From positions 55,227,746 to 55,291,745 of the forward strand of contig OZ038479.1 in assembly GCA_964036315.1 (NCBI GenBank): a stretch of 64,000 nt of DNA. The letters are read 5' to 3'. Below the pieces are notes generated by a model. It did no database searches and was not told the origin of the DNA. It saw nothing but the letters and a program-made list of their open reading frames with translations. This DNA is from Acanthosepion esculentum (Eukaryota; Mollusca; Cephalopoda; Sepiida; Sepiidae). Position numbers and translations under genes: made by a program. This document shows, in pieces, positions 1 through 11,392 of this stretch (its first letter is position 1; every line of letters begins with the position of its first letter).

Positions 1-2035
1 GAAAATTTAAATCATCAAACAGAAAGAACATCTACCGAAAATCTCCTACAATTCATAAAATGAAAAATACAATTTAAGTACCAATAATTCGCTAAAAAAT
101 CAGTATATAGCATAATGATATAAACGGCCCAAAACTTAATAAAAACAAAGTTTCATCATTAAAATGTTTATGTTATTATTAAGAGGAAAGAACAAAGTAT
201 TTTTTCCTTCTTTCTAACACGTTCTAAATTTGGGTAAAAAATCTCGTTTTTTTTTTTTGTTAACTTTGTAATACTTGTGGTCATCGCCATTTTAGTGTGT
301 AGCAAACTCATTAATTTGGAAATTCTTGCAAAATTCAAATAATTGTCTAACTTTAATGAGACTTTCAGGACTTATTCGAAAATGAATGAATTTATTTTTG
401 AAGTTTTTATTTTTAGAAAATCTTGATAAAAAAGTTTTTTGTATTAATATCCGCCTTTTAGAAGTTTTTACACGATTTAGTAATCATAAATGAATACCAA
501 ACACCAAGATTTTTAAAAGAATTTTTTAATTTTTTTTTTTTTAAAGTGCCGATTTTTCTAAGTACAGTCGACCATAAAAGCGATAACTATATTAAATTTA
601 AAGATGAATTTTCTAAAATTAAATAAAACATTAGATTACGGAGAATAATTTTCGCAATTTTAAAGATTATTGAGAACTCAAAAAACTATTTTAAAATGGC
701 ACTTTGACATATGTCCTTTTATTTTTGTTCAATTATGTTTTAAAGTCTGTGTAGCCCTCATCATGCTGTCAAGCACTGTCAGTCAAGAAATATTTATGTC
801 TGCGATATTTTTAAACTTAAAGTAAATAATATTTGTTTCAAATCAGAGTTATACTTTAAATGTGCTAATATTCCTCAAATAAAGTTTCAGAAAAGCATAT
901 TTGATTTTTCGATATTTTTAATAAAGAGAATTACATTGCGATGAAAGACGATTAAAAAATATCAAATGGGGGAAAAAAAAACTCTTTCCAGTCAATTTAA
1001 ATTAGTTTTTGAAATACAACAAAGTATTTTGCTTATTGGAAGTATTTAAATTTAATTTATTAGTTTTAAAATGAAAATTAAAATAACAGCTTCAAGAAAA
1101 AAATTTCATTTAAAAAAATTCATTTTTAACCTCAGGCATCATGTTTTTTAGTTTTTAGGGTTTGTTTTTGATTTTGTTTTTTTTTTTTTTTGTATTTTTG
1201 GAGGTACCTACAAATCTGAAGTATCGTTTTCTTTTTTTATTTCAAGGTACCTAGTTTAAGTAAGAACATTCCAGCAAAATCGTTTTAAATCCATGAAACG
1301 AAAAATATCACTTGTATTCCATAAAATTTTACAATTTGATTTAAACATAAATTATAAAAAAAGAGTAAAAATAACATGGATTTTTCTAATTTAGAAAAAA
1401 AAAAAGTTTATAAAAGTAAAAACGAAGTCAAATTTAATGAGATGCTAGCTAATTTTTTTTATCGACATGTAAATTCATCTTATCGTGATTGAATTAAAAC
1501 AACAAAAAAAACATCAAAGTGAAATAACAGAAACCAACTAAAATTTCCTTGAGTACGGTTTAAAAAATAAATATATTATTTCTCCAAAATATTTGACACG
1601 ATGAGATCATCATCGTTGAATTCATTTTTTTTATTTTAACACTAACATAATGAAAAAAATGGTGAGGCAACTCAGTTATTAACAGTTTTTTTTTTTGGCG
1701 GGGGGTTATTATCAAATTATTAGTCTTCTTCCACTTACCTTTCAAATCAGAAAATGCAACGAGAAAAACAAAACTGGATGATTTATTTCTGCTCAAATCA
1801 TTTAATTTGGATTTCTCCCCCAACCTACCAATTGTTGTATTCTTTCTTCAGTTCATATCGAATTTTAAACGAATGACAGAAAGATGGAATTAAAAAAAAA
1901 AACACTACACTACAGAAACGAAAAATTACTTGTGAGAAAATATTTTGAATGAGTATGTAAACCGAAAAAGAAAATTAAACGGTGTTAGCGAAGTTTTAGT
2001 TCCTCGTATTTAAAATCCTGAGGTTTCATGACATT
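1..2035 (+). repeat. AT-rich dispersed repeat (family AT1), plus-oriented copy
   Basis: No credible gene is seen here. The stretch is very AT-rich with many homopolymer runs and is homologous to other parts of the window. The part from about 1373 to 2030 matches 35725-37500 once the Merlin copy at 35941-36948 is removed, and the part from about 130 to 1000 matches blocks near 20.2-22.5, 25.6-26.4, 31.6-32.0 and (reversed) 43-46 kb. Short open frames here have no recognisable domain. The family has no coding remnant I recognise, so its class is unknown. Confidence 0.7.
135..183. repeat. CTTAATAA hairpin module of family AT1
   Basis: This is a short inverted repeat whose 13-base arms begin CTTAATAA and end TTATTAAG with one mismatch, around an A/T-rich loop of about 23 bases. 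Related hairpins occur at 19453-19501 (arms perfect), near 22874-22916, 31690-31740 and 57730-57775, and reversed near 43611-43650 and 46200-46250. The recurrence at the same place in a diverged repeat suggests a structural element of the family. Confidence 0.6.
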
Positions 2036-2305
2036 TCCAGAGAGCCGAGTTTGAATTCCAGTCGAATTCATTACGTGCTAATAATACACTTGGGAAAGGT
2101 ATGAATCTTCTTCTCCCACCGCCCCCACAGCTATGGGTAAATAACAGGACAGACCGGTTTCTATAGTCTTGGATGGCAACTGGTCTACAGCAGAAAGAAA
2201 TGGCAAAAACCTACTGAGGGAAAAAAATCTGCTTCGTCAGTCATATATCGAAAGATACATGATCGCCTAAGCGTGTATCACACATGGTACATATAACTAA
2301 CTAAC
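2036..2305 (+). mobile_element. SINE-like insertion with TAAC-repeat tail
   Basis: The flanking sequence at about 1930-2035 and 2306-2340 runs on continuously at 37440-37540, which lacks these ~270 bases and therefore acts as an empty site. The insertion ends in a short TAAC repeat (ACTAACTAACTA), typical of a SINE or LINE 3' tail, and near its start has a B-box-like GTTTGAATTCC. A clear tRNA A box is not visible, so the head is degenerate or truncated. The boundaries are good to roughly ten bases. Confidence 0.55.
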
Positions 2306-2779
2306 TATACAAAAGTAAGTGGCTGCATGACTTTTCTACAGACAGGGTCATAAGGACTCGGTGCTCCTTTTGCGGAGGAGTAGGTTATTAGGAAAAATAT
2401 GTGCATATCAAAAGGTATTATTTGTGTTGACTGCGTGAATATAAACTGCTCCACAAACATTTAACTTTGGGTATGGCATAAGGTCATCAATGACAAAATA
2501 TAAAACAAACAATATTCCTTTACAGAAAAACAAGAATAAAGCATTTATAACAGATATATACAACATGAGAATGTTCTTTAGGACAGATAGAGAGTTTGTT
2601 TGTTCAGTGTTCCTGTCAGTAAAAGGATTTCAAAGAATTAATCAGTTCAGATTTTACATTGTAAATTTCTGTTATACTTTCATATTGGAGATTAAAGTAA
2701 GAGTTGTCTCCCTTTACCTGTTGAATATTGAATATATATTTTTTGTTAATGAAACAGATAAAAAGATGGAAGTTTAAAT
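2306..2779. other. No gene seen; short orphan open frame only
   Basis: A 95-codon frame at 2490-2777 has no recognisable domain and a composition like its AT-rich surroundings, so I do not call it a gene. The first part continues the flank of the SINE-like insertion. Confidence 0.4.
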
Positions 2780-3660
2780 ATTACGTGAATAAAGTTGATT
2801 CAACAAATGAGTAAAGTCTTTTGAAGAAAGTAAGTTGTGTTCTCCCTGGAAAGTTTGTTGTAATTGAAATTGATAAATAAAATGTTGGTTGATATCAAAA
2901 GTTGAATTTTGTGTTTAAAAGATAAACTTTTAAACTTATAACTTTTGAGTAAATTGTGTATTAAATATTAAGAATCTTTTGACTGTAATATAGCTGATTT
3001 GAATTTTGAAGTAAGTTTGTATTAGGTTATGTTCAAAGTTGCTTTTTGAATAAAATGTTTGTTTGGTAAACTGTATGTTCTTTGAGTAGATGTTAAAATC
3101 AAAGTATAGTTTGTTGGTGAGTGAGTGAATTCGAAGTTTGGGATTATGTTAGGAAATCCAACTTAGAAACTTCAAAGATTTGAATGGCGTGAATTTGAAG
3201 AATTGTTTGATGCCACAAAATTCACCGTTAGAAGTTGACATGCATCCTTGTAGTTGAAGAAATGAATAGATATTGTAGATGTGTGGACATACGTGTGAGC
3301 GTGTGTATGTGTGTGTGTATATGCGTGTTTCATAGCGTTTGCCCTTAAGGGACAAATGTAATCTCTCTAACGTTATATCTTGTGTGTGCGAGAAGACAAA
3401 AGAGAGAGAGAGTGTTGAAGACGTCGCTAAATATTTATAATGTTGTATGTCACGTGATAGGCTCGAAACGCATAGATTTGGGCAGTAAATTAATTTTAAC
3501 CATGTGGACGTAGTAGAAAACATGATATTAACCAACCAGGAGTCAGAGAAATATCAAGGCTCTGTGATCCACTTTTGTACAGTTTTTGTCAACCGCAATA
3601 CTGTTACATAGGAAATGTATTGGAATCTTTTTAACCAATGGAATTAGATCACAAATAAAA
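2780..3660 (+). repeat. Dispersed repeat R, copy 1 (LTR-like)
   Basis: Positions 3085-3590 align over much of their length with 62195-62660. They share GGATTATGTTAGGAAAT, the run around TTTGAATGGCGTGAATT, the segment GTGATAGGCTCGAAACGC and the block CAGGAGTCAGAGAAATATCA. Related parts are seen near 24440-25370. A CCAAT-like motif and (GT)n stretches occur inside. No reading frame is conserved between copies. It may be a long terminal repeat, but the boundaries of this copy are not resolved. Confidence 0.55.
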
Positions 3661-4440
3661 TATTATTAAATTGAAGAAAACTTCGAGAGTGTGCAACCAA
3701 AATCACGTCAGTGGCAACCGTTAAAGAAACATTGTTAAATAAGTCACAAAATATGGATCAGACGATTGTTGATAACTTTGATCAAATCCATGAAAAATAG
3801 AATACAAGTACTGAAACTAGCAAATGGAGGACCAACTTTATACTAGTTCCAAATACTGTTAATTTATGTTGAGCAGGGATTACAAAATTAAATTTTGCAA
3901 TAGGATCTAGTTTATTTCACCTGGCTAAAAAACTTTTCTTAGGCCATTGTATACTAACAATAACTTCAATTAAAATAGCTCAAAGTCATCATGGCCAAGA
4001 AAAGTGCTGAATTGACTACAGAAGTATAAGTTGGTCACTAAATTGTTTACGGTTTATGGTTATTGCTACTTAACACAGGACAAATTGAGAAAAAGGTAGG
4101 AATATTGTTTGTCAGTTTTCCAAGCATAAATGACCTGTTTGTCTGCTTAGCTTGAAAATCACCAAAGTTCTTTTTAAGTCAGTCTGAGCCCACCCCATTG
4201 ACATAAGAGTTCAAATCATTCCTCAATACTTTTCTATGCATATATATATGTGGAGTCTGTATTACTCTACTTCAGGGCCAGTGTATACAACTTCCAACCA
4301 GGAGAAGGGTATGCAGATTGGAGGCAACAGGCAACGTTTCTTATCAACATTTGTTTTTTTCTACCTATATTTATATGCATTACAAATTAAACTAAGCATA
4401 ACTGACCATTAAAGGATGAAAAACATTCACAGATTTTGAC
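3661..4440. other. No gene recognised; moderately AT-rich intergenic DNA
   Basis: I see no open frame of useful length, no RNA gene and no clear terminal repeats in this stretch. A short GC-richer patch at 4180-4330 could be the edge of another repeat, but no second copy was recognised within the window. Confidence 0.4.
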
Positions 4441-5449
4441 ATCATTCTTGGGGGGGGGTTCTTGTCCAAATCTGTGAATTTGTTTTGCTCGATGTAAAAA
4501 TTGAAATTGGAACACTAAACTCCCACCGCACAAAATATATGATTGTGCCGTCATTCTACCTACGACATGGCAATTTTATGTATTTTATTAAATGCAAATG
4601 TTATTGAAACCAAATGATGTACAATAAACAAACATCATAATCAGAAATAATCATTTCTGACATAAATAAAATAGGAGTAAAATCATGACCAATGGAGCAA
4701 GCAAAATAAAAAGAAAGATACTGCTCACTGTGATATATGCTTTGCTTAAAATTCCACCAAAAGGCAGCCTTTTTTTTTATTTCAAAATGAAAGCAGATTA
4801 CTGATGTTTTAAAATTTTACCAAAAATCAGGAAATTATTTGATTTAAAAAAAATTTTTCAGCACTTATTCATTAATGAATTGTATACTGAATAGGTTATT
4901 TTCTCAGAAAACATTTAATGTGGCTGTAATGGTAAGTATTAAAAATTTATGCTTCATATTTTTTATAAAATTGTTAAATCCTCTTTTCTTCACTGTCCTT
5001 CATCTAGTATATAAGAGTTCCAATCATTCTCAGACGGTTTCAGTGGTATGGACCAACTCGTGTATTTTTTTTCTTTTACAAATGCTGACAATGTCTACTG
5101 TTTTCCTTACCAAACACAAATGTTCCTTTCAAAAAAATTACTGTAGGAGAACTAATGACTTAAATGAATTTGTCGTAATATCCTTTAAGATAGAAACGAA
5201 AGGATATGTTTCTCAACAACTTTAATGTAATATAAAATGCGATTGTGAAGCATCCAGCATTCTATTTACTCACATTATAACACTCTCTCCAAGTTTCCGC
5301 CATGATCATCCTGGCTCTTTGCTCAACACATCAACAATGTATGCTACTATACATGGAATACCTTGTATCAAACTGTCCATAATTCTCTGCAAAATAATTG
5401 TTATACTGCACTGCAATTTGATCATGTTCTGATTCACACTACTACATGC
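4441..5449 (+). repeat. Dispersed repeat copy flanking the Gypsy element
   Basis: This block is homologous to 37540-38211 and its continuation at 38653-38757, and in reverse to 41602-41790. All share the segment AAACCAAATGATG/ATTATTTATGA and the phrase AGATAGAAACGAAAGGATAT. Near 5166 it preserves the unoccupied form of the site at which the 38212-38652 solo LTR inserted. The 116-codon frame at 4875-5225 has no recognisable domain. Confidence 0.6.
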
Positions 5450-5610
5450 TGTAATAGTATGATTCCAATTATCTCCCCTAGCCTAGCTCGCCAATAAAGG
5501 AAGGCAGAAAATGGATTGGGGAGGGGCTGAAAAAGCATATGGTGAATAAATCACGTTGGCTAGGTCCTAAGATGTGTGTTACGTTGTTTTCATTCCTCAT
5601 AAAAATGCCA
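5450..5610 (+). repeat. 5' LTR of the Gypsy element
   Basis: The 161-base repeat runs from TGTAATAG to AAAATGCCA. It aligns throughout with 11441-11590, with shared blocks ATTATCTCCCCTAGC, CCAATAAAGGAAG and CATTCCTCATAAAA. The CCAATAAAGG block carries an AATAAA polyadenylation signal. Such short LTRs are usual for Gypsy elements. Confidence 0.9.
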
Positions 5611-5612
5611 CA

Positions 5613-5624
5613 TGGTGGCAGCAG
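5613..5624 (+). promoter_or_regulatory. Primer binding site of the Gypsy element
   Basis: TGGTGGCAGCAG begins two bases after the 5' LTR. It starts with TGG, the complement of a tRNA CCA end, in the position expected for minus-strand priming. I did not identify the tRNA species. Confidence 0.75.
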
Positions 5625-6084
5625 TAATGGATGTGGTCACAGGGTTTATAAGGAACACTACCTAGCTATACAAAAAAAAAATACTTCAAGTTTAACAGAT
5701 TTCAGACTCCTCTGGCAGGAATAATGAAGACTCGTACAAGCAGCAGCGACACTAGATGGAGACAATGGATGCTGTCATTTTTTTTCTTAAAATAATTAGT
5801 ACGAAAGAGGAAAGAAAAAGGGGCTGCTGCTCAAACACTCTTCAGTGAAAGAAAACCATGGCCGTACAAGTAAGTACTTTACAGTATTACATATTTATTG
5901 TCATTCTGCTTCACAACAATGTTAGTCACAATGGCTGAAAACATGTGCCAACTGGTTATGTGCTGGACATCCACAAACCTTTTTAAACAGCAAATCAACT
6001 GCTACTTCTGTCAGAAACATACCAGCTGGTTGACCCCATTCTTTTGCTAGCCGAGAAGATGGTCCGAGAAGGATCAACTCATGG

Positions 6085-6760
6085 ATTTTCGATAATGAAG
6101 CCAACAAAAATAACCCAGATGTTATTTGACAAATATTCAAGGAGCAATTAGAACCCCAATTTAACTTATGTATCATACAATTTTACCTGCCACAATATAC
6201 ACAGAGGGATTCGGAAAGCATTAATAATTTTAATAGGTAGGCGTTGGTTACAAGCAAAAAATGCAATTTCCAGGATGGCCAGGAAACCAAAGAACATTTT
6301 ATAGAGCAGACTATTACTGGAACAAAGCACAAGGAGTTGGAGAAACAACTTTTAGTGAAAGGTGAAAGACTTACACTTCAAGAAGCCTTGAATATCTGTA
6401 GAATCCATGAAGGAGCTGGCTGAAATTGCAAGAGGTAAGAGCCAGGAAATCAGTGCAATTAAATGCAATGTCTGCAAGTGATGCAGCAGCACCCACTCCC
6501 ACCAATGGGGTATTACATGTTCAGCACGTGGACGGAAAAATCACTGACCAAAAGTATGTAACGGTAAAAAAAGAAAACACAGAAAAAAAACACGCAATGT
6601 AAAAGGGTATAGCGAAGAAAACAGCAACTTACCTCGTCAAACCAAGCGACAGTGCGTCGCATGTATTCTATGATGGAAAATGTGGCGAAAAAGAAAATTA
6701 CTTACCAAACAAAAGTGCACGTATTCTGCATGACATGCTGAAGACTGAATATTTGAATTA
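6085..6760 (+). pseudogene. gag-like remnant of the Gypsy element
   Basis: Reading rightward across several frame changes, this stretch encodes capsid-like segments, including NLCIIQFYLPQYTQ and EQTITGTKHKELEKQLLVKG followed by LTLQEALNICR. The order and character match Gypsy capsid C-terminal sequence as I know the family. A nucleocapsid zinc knuckle was not found downstream, and 6773-7010 does not read as gag in either frame. It is a broken fragment of a structural polyprotein. Confidence 0.65.
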
Positions 6761-7099
6761 AAAAAAAAAAAACAGGTCCGTCACAGGAGTCGCAATAAAA
6801 GTATTTTGATATGCAAAATACTGAACATCCTCTGCCAGCTGTCGACGAAGGGAAAATATGTTTGGCTGATAAAAGCAGTTGGTGTTCTCGAATCTAAAAA
6901 AAAATTGGCAATTTTGGCTACCGCATTTGGTGGAGAATGAGTTATTTTTCTGACTGGTGGCATGCATTTTGATCTGTGAGATAGTACCTGCAAATTGAGT
7001 TTTCGGCATTTCTCAATTGCGCCCGATGTTCGAGTTGGAACTTAGTGATTTATTCTCTGTGACGTGGAAATAATCTGCAACAAATATTTCCTTTGCAAT

Positions 7100-7735
7100 C
7101 CCAGTTTACTTACAAAGGGCCAAAACTTTAAACCACGGCCCAGAGGAATACAGGGAAATTACCAATACAAGCACCACGATAATAAACACAATAACTATGT
7201 CTACTCAATAAATGCCTGTCAGGATGATAGTGATGAGTTATATGAATGTTTTGAGCAAATGTCTTTTGATATGATTCAGCACACATAAACAAGACACTCG
7301 AACCAAGGCTTTTGTAGATCTTCATTGCAGGCTTCCCAACCAAACAAGCACCCATAAACTAAAGGCCAAGTTTGACACAGGAGCTGAAGGAAATACTCTC
7401 TCTTTACGTACATTCTGTAAGATGTTTCTGGAGGAAAAAAAAATCAGCCCTTCTAGACAGCCACTCCCTGGTGCAACATGTAATGAGTTAGCAGTACTGA
7501 CTGCATGTAATGGCTCCAGCATTACTCAACATGGATCCATTAAAATACAATGTGTCTACAAAGGAAAACACTGAAAATCTATGTGGTAACATCAGAATGA
7601 TCTACTATAGTAGGACTTCTCTCGCTCAGAAACCTGGTGCTGGTAATGTTGCACTGCAGCATTCAAAAACTCCAGCTCAGATCAACTCCACAAATGACAT
7701 AAACATGTACTAGAATCAGTTTGACTGTACAGACA
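7100..7735 (+). pseudogene. Gypsy pol: linker and retroviral-type aspartic protease (broken)
   Basis: The protease active-site motif DTGAE is encoded at 7374-7388, preceded by the KLKAKF strand and followed by GNTLS, the normal flap-side context of Gypsy proteases. Downstream in the same region CNGSSITQHGSIKIQC and then TIVGL continue the fold. The active-site aspartate is intact, but the frame before it is broken by a shift and a stop, so no working protease is predicted. Confidence 0.8.
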
Positions 7736-8365
7736 ATTTCATGGGTGAATACCACATTGTTCTGAATCCAGACAACCACCCTGTAAGTCATGCATTTAGG
7801 AAATGCCCTATCCATATGAGAGATGAGCTCAAGAATTAGATTACATCATCAAACATGGTATCATTCACAGAGTAAGTGAGCCTACAGAATTGGTTAACAA
7901 ACAGCCTAGTATATGCCTGCAAAGACAATGGCAAACTTTGTTTTTGCTTAGATCCAAAAGATCAAAACGAGGCTATCATGCAATGTCACCATAAGGCAAC
8001 CACAATACACAAACTCTCTTGTGTCAAGTACTTTTCCAAACTGGACGCCAAAAACTGATTCTGATCAATCACACCCAATTGTAGATTACAGCTACTGACC
8101 ACTTTCTACTCTCCCTTTGGAAGATATTGCTTGCAAAGAATGCTTTCTGGTAATGTCCCAAGATGTATTCCAGCAAAAAATAAAACATGATACTGGAGAA
8201 ATGTCCTGGGACACTAGGTTTAATCGATGATGAAGTAGTCTATGACAAAACCAAAGAGGAACACGACTGGAATCTGCACAACTTAGTGAAGGTTTAACAG
8301 TGACAAATGCTCAGTCAACCAGAAGGAAATACATTTCTTTAGAGCCATCTATGACGAGAACATGT
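7736..8365 (+). pseudogene. Gypsy pol: reverse transcriptase domain (broken)
   Basis: Frame-shifted pieces read in order as RT fingers and palm: HAFRKCPIHMRDELK, then NSLVYACKDNGKL with CLDPKDQNEAI, then YFSKLDAKN and LLTTFYSPFGRYCLQRM. The catalytic box is LIDDEVVYDKT, with the DD pair at 8226-8231 kept. The thumb-side sequence KCSVNQKEIHFFRAIYDEN ends at about 8360, where an insertion splits the gene. At least three frameshifts and several stops are present. The role is polymerisation of cDNA from element RNA, but this copy is inactive. Confidence 0.88.
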
Positions 8366-9293
8366 ATGCTCTTGTAGAGAATCTGAGAAGGCTGAATGAA
8401 TATTTTAGTGTTTCGCTGCAAATGAAACATGTAACAAACATAAATTTTTTAAAAAAATGCAATAGGTAACGATATGCAATTATGACAAAAGAATAGGCTT
8501 GGAACAACAAATAAATTTTATGTACAGAATTTTACAATTTGTGTTGTAATGATCTGTGCGTAAAATTGATCAGAGAATATTTAGGAGAAAAGGTTCTCGC
8601 TGCTGGTTTGGAATGTTAAATGCAGAAAGTTCTGGACATTATTGGTTAAAAGTTCAGTGTATGAAAGTTTGAGAATAAAATTGTTATTAGAAATGTAAAA
8701 TACTCTTGCGGTGTAAATTTTAAATTTACAATTTTTAAGCAAGTGAAAGTTGTCTACCTTTAACTAGAAAAGTCAAAATTAATAAAAATTAAGTTAGACA
8801 AAAATTTTCTGAGAATGATATTCTAGTGGAAAAAGTTTTGTCACAATGAGTTGTTGAAAACGTTGGTGAATTGTGGTGTAGAGTATTTTTCCAAATCTTT
8901 CAGCAAAGAAGTCTGTTCCAAAAGGCAGTCTCTGATCGGCATAAAATTAAGTTCTCTCTTGGCGTCTCTCTAAGTATCTGTATATCTCTGTGCATGGAAA
9001 CTTGATTGCTGTTCATATAGCTTTTTCGGTAATTAAACTGGCTCACTGGAAATTCAGTAGACGCTGCCACTAATTCCAAGAAATGCGTGGGTGTGATCGT
9101 ATTTTGAATCTTTTAACCAATAGATTTGTATGAGACATTCAAGTTAGGGGTAAAATAGAGAAAGAGTTTTTCAAGTAAGTTGAGCCTACCTTTGCACAAA
9201 AATCAACTGATTTGTGATGGAAGTTTGTAGAAGCTTACTGTGCATTTAATAACCAATCAGATTTCAAGAAATGTTTAAAAGTAAAAGAAGGGT
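8366..9293. mobile_element. Nested insertion splitting the Gypsy RT (repeat R-like)
   Basis: Gypsy pol sequence stops after the DEN residues of the thumb and resumes at about 9294 with NPNKVDEIKKL, which should follow directly. The ~930 intervening bases contain no pol sequence. They share features with repeat R, notably TTTTAACCAAT after a GAATC segment (compare 3620-3640). It starts with TGTAGAGAATC and may be an old solo LTR, but a clean target duplication was not found and both ends are approximate. Confidence 0.6.
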
Positions 9294-9788
9294 TACTAAA
9301 CCCTAATCCCAATAAGGTGGATGAAATAAAGAAATTGCACAGACTTACAAAGAGTGCTGGGAATTATCACCTGTATTACACCTTTTATTCTGTGTCTCTC
9401 TGATCGCACATCACCTATGACAGGTCTTCTAAAAATGAAACAAAATACAGGTAGACTAAAAGTCACCAAAAGTTCCTTCAACAAATCAAAGGCCTGTTTT
9501 GCAAAGGAATGCTACTCTACTGTAATCCGGGACAATGCATCCAATAGAGGCCTGGGCACAGCTCTTCTGCAGGATGGAAGGCCCATAGCATTTATGTTGA
9601 AATCTATCATGGAAACAGAGCAACAGTATGCTAATATCAAACAGGAACTCCTAGCAGTTGTGTTCATATGTGAGCATTTTTTAACATACATCTATGTTTG
9701 TGTTTTCCATGTGGGAAGCTATCACAAACCACTAAAGGTGATCAACCTGAAAAACCTGATTGCAGCTCTGCCTCTTTTCCAGTGAATG
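9294..9788 (+). pseudogene. Gypsy pol: RT connection and RNase H domain (broken, catalytic residues lost)
   Basis: The open stretch 9354-9785 encodes a Gypsy RNase H: SNRGLGTALLQDGRPIAF, then EQQYANIKQELLAVVFICEH. The first catalytic aspartate, normally in a DAS motif, is Asn here (DNAS reads as NAS at the expected position), and the usual DHKPL aspartate is Tyr (YHKPL). The glutamate of the QELLAV segment is kept. The domain would normally remove RNA from the RNA/DNA hybrid. A SINE interrupts it just downstream. Confidence 0.85.
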
Positions 9789-9805
9789 CTATTACAGATG
9801 CAATG

Positions 9806-9940
9806 GGGCGCCTCAACATGGAGTAATGGTTAGCAAGCTTGTCTCACTAGAACAGTTACTATTGAGTGTTGAGTTCGATCCTCACTGGGTGCCCCCTACT
9901 TTCGGCCTTGTGTCACATCTAAGCTACGCTTGGAAAATCT
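9806..9940 (+). mobile_element. tRNA-derived SINE inserted in the Gypsy RNase H
   Basis: The 135-base insertion begins GGGCGCC and returns to GGTGCCC at about 9886, which together form a 7-bp acceptor-like stem. Between them are an A-box-like TGGTTAGCAAGC and a B-box GAGTTCGATCC. It is flanked by a 17-base target duplication with three mismatches (9789-9805 and 9941-9957, CTATTA...TGCAATG). Removing it restores a continuous Gypsy reading (MLLQMQ joined to CYDMTI). The tail after the tRNA part is short, about 55 bases. Confidence 0.85.
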
Positions 9941-9957
9941 CTATTATGGCTGCAATG

Positions 9958-10470
9958 TTATGACATGACCATTGTCTATTGCTTGGGCAAAGAAATGACA
10001 CTAGCAGATGGATCTTCCAGACTCCCTAACAAGAAAGCGAAGGAAGCAATAATTTATCTTGACATTAATGTCAACTTTGTTCAATTCTCAGCAGAGAAGA
10101 AGTTAGCAGATCTACAACTGGCAATAAATGCTGACCCAACATTGCGAATTAAGGGACATGACTCTAAGAGAGGTTGGCAAGAACATGCAACCATACTGGC
10201 CATATTGTGATGAGCTAGCCATTGAAAATGGGAGTTTGATCAAGGGCAATCAGATCATCGTCCCACAGTCCATGCATTAAAAGGTACTGCACAAGATTCA
10301 CTATGACCATTTTGAGAATTGAAAAGCTAAGAGCAAAAAGCTGTGTGTTCTGGATCAACATCAATAAAAATATTGACAGGACAATTCAACAATGTGGTAC
10401 ATGCCAAAAACACCAAAAATGAACAGCGCTGAATCCCTGATATCACATGAGATACCAGTAAAACGATGGT
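9958..10470 (+). pseudogene. Gypsy pol: RNase H end, spacer and integrase zinc-binding region (broken)
   Basis: Reading resumes after the SINE with DMTIVYCLGKEMTLADGSS then RLPNKK, the usual end of the Gypsy RNase H block. Further on, CGTCQKHQK at about 10393-10420 looks like the CxxC half of the HHCC zinc-binding domain, with frameshifts between. No single open frame spans it. Confidence 0.75.
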
Positions 10471-10841
10471 AAATAATGGCCACTGACTTGTTCCACTTCA
10501 ATGAATCTAACTTTATGTTGATTGTTGATTATTACTCCAAATACCCTTTTATACGGAGATTAAATGAGTTCTCCAGCCAGGTGGTAATAAACCAAATCAA
10601 ACAAAAAATATTTGGGAAACAAGGAATCACAGACAGAATGATCAGCAACAACGGCCCCCATTTCAGCTCAGTGCTATTCAAGCAGTTTGCAAAAGAATGG
10701 GTAATTGATCATCGCACATCATCTCCAAAATATCCACAGTCAAATGGCCTCGCAGAACGTTGCATGCAGTCAATGAAATCTGCCATTGAGAAGACTAGAT
10801 TGAACAGCTGCGACAATGACATGGTATTATTATGCCTCTGA
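10471..10841 (+). pseudogene. Gypsy integrase catalytic core with D-to-N change
   Basis: An open frame from 10476 encodes an rve-type integrase core. The first acidic residue is in ATDLFHF. The second should be the D of a DNGP motif but is Asn here (SNNGPHFS, codon at 10647). The third is the E of GLAERC (codon 10755). Spacing between the second and third positions is 35 residues, the DX35E spacing of the family. Loss of the second acidic residue predicts no strand-transfer activity. The frame ends at a stop after LLCL. Confidence 0.9.
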
Positions 10842-10979
10842 GCACCCCCGATAAACAAACAATCCCATCACCAGGGGAACTGCTGTACAACAAATAAGTG
10901 ATTAGCAACATTCCAGCAAAATGTGCGAACTACTCCATGCAAAAAAAAAAAGATTATTGGCCTGATTTTACCAGAGTCA

Positions 10980-11392
10980 AGCTAGACAGAAAATATATTA
11001 TGACCAACACACAATGATCTCCCCAATCTTCAGATAGGACAGCATGTAAGAGTGTGCAACAAGGATGTAGGTATATGGACTACTGCAGTTGTCACGCAAG
11101 TGTGCACTGAACCACGACTCCATCCAGACACATTTTTCACAGGGACAGCCAGCACCTGAGGGCAGACTCATCCCAAACCAAAATGAGTCATAAGGTATAT
11201 CCACCTGAAATCCCTCGAAGATCAACCCTTGATGCTACAGCAAGAGTGGAGACCAGCTCACCACCAGATGACTCAACCCAACATGCCCCATGTGAAACAC
11301 ATAATGCAATTCTACTCTTTGGCATGGCAACACACATAAGGACTAGATCTGGACGCATAATAAGGCCACCAACAAGATTCAACAGATAAGAA
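10980..11392 (+). pseudogene. Gypsy pol C-terminal tail
   Basis: After the core, frame-shifted sequence reads LGQHVRVCNKDVG then WTTAVV, resembling the beta-barrel C-terminal domain of integrases. The final part, 11320-11389, ends THIRTRSGRIIRPPTRFNR and a stop, the familiar R-[ST]-G-R-x-x-[RK]-PP ending of Gypsy pol. It lies just upstream of the polypurine tract, so pol is the last gene and no env follows. Confidence 0.75.

Noticed and set aside
2490..2777. 95-codon plus-strand frame as a small gene
   Set aside because: It has no domain, AT-rich composition like its surroundings, and no second copy or conservation visible.
9806..9890. Functional tRNA gene
   Set aside because: The boxes and acceptor-like stem are present, but the segment has a tail and a 17-base target duplication, and the anticodon arm could not be folded with confidence. 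A SINE fits better.
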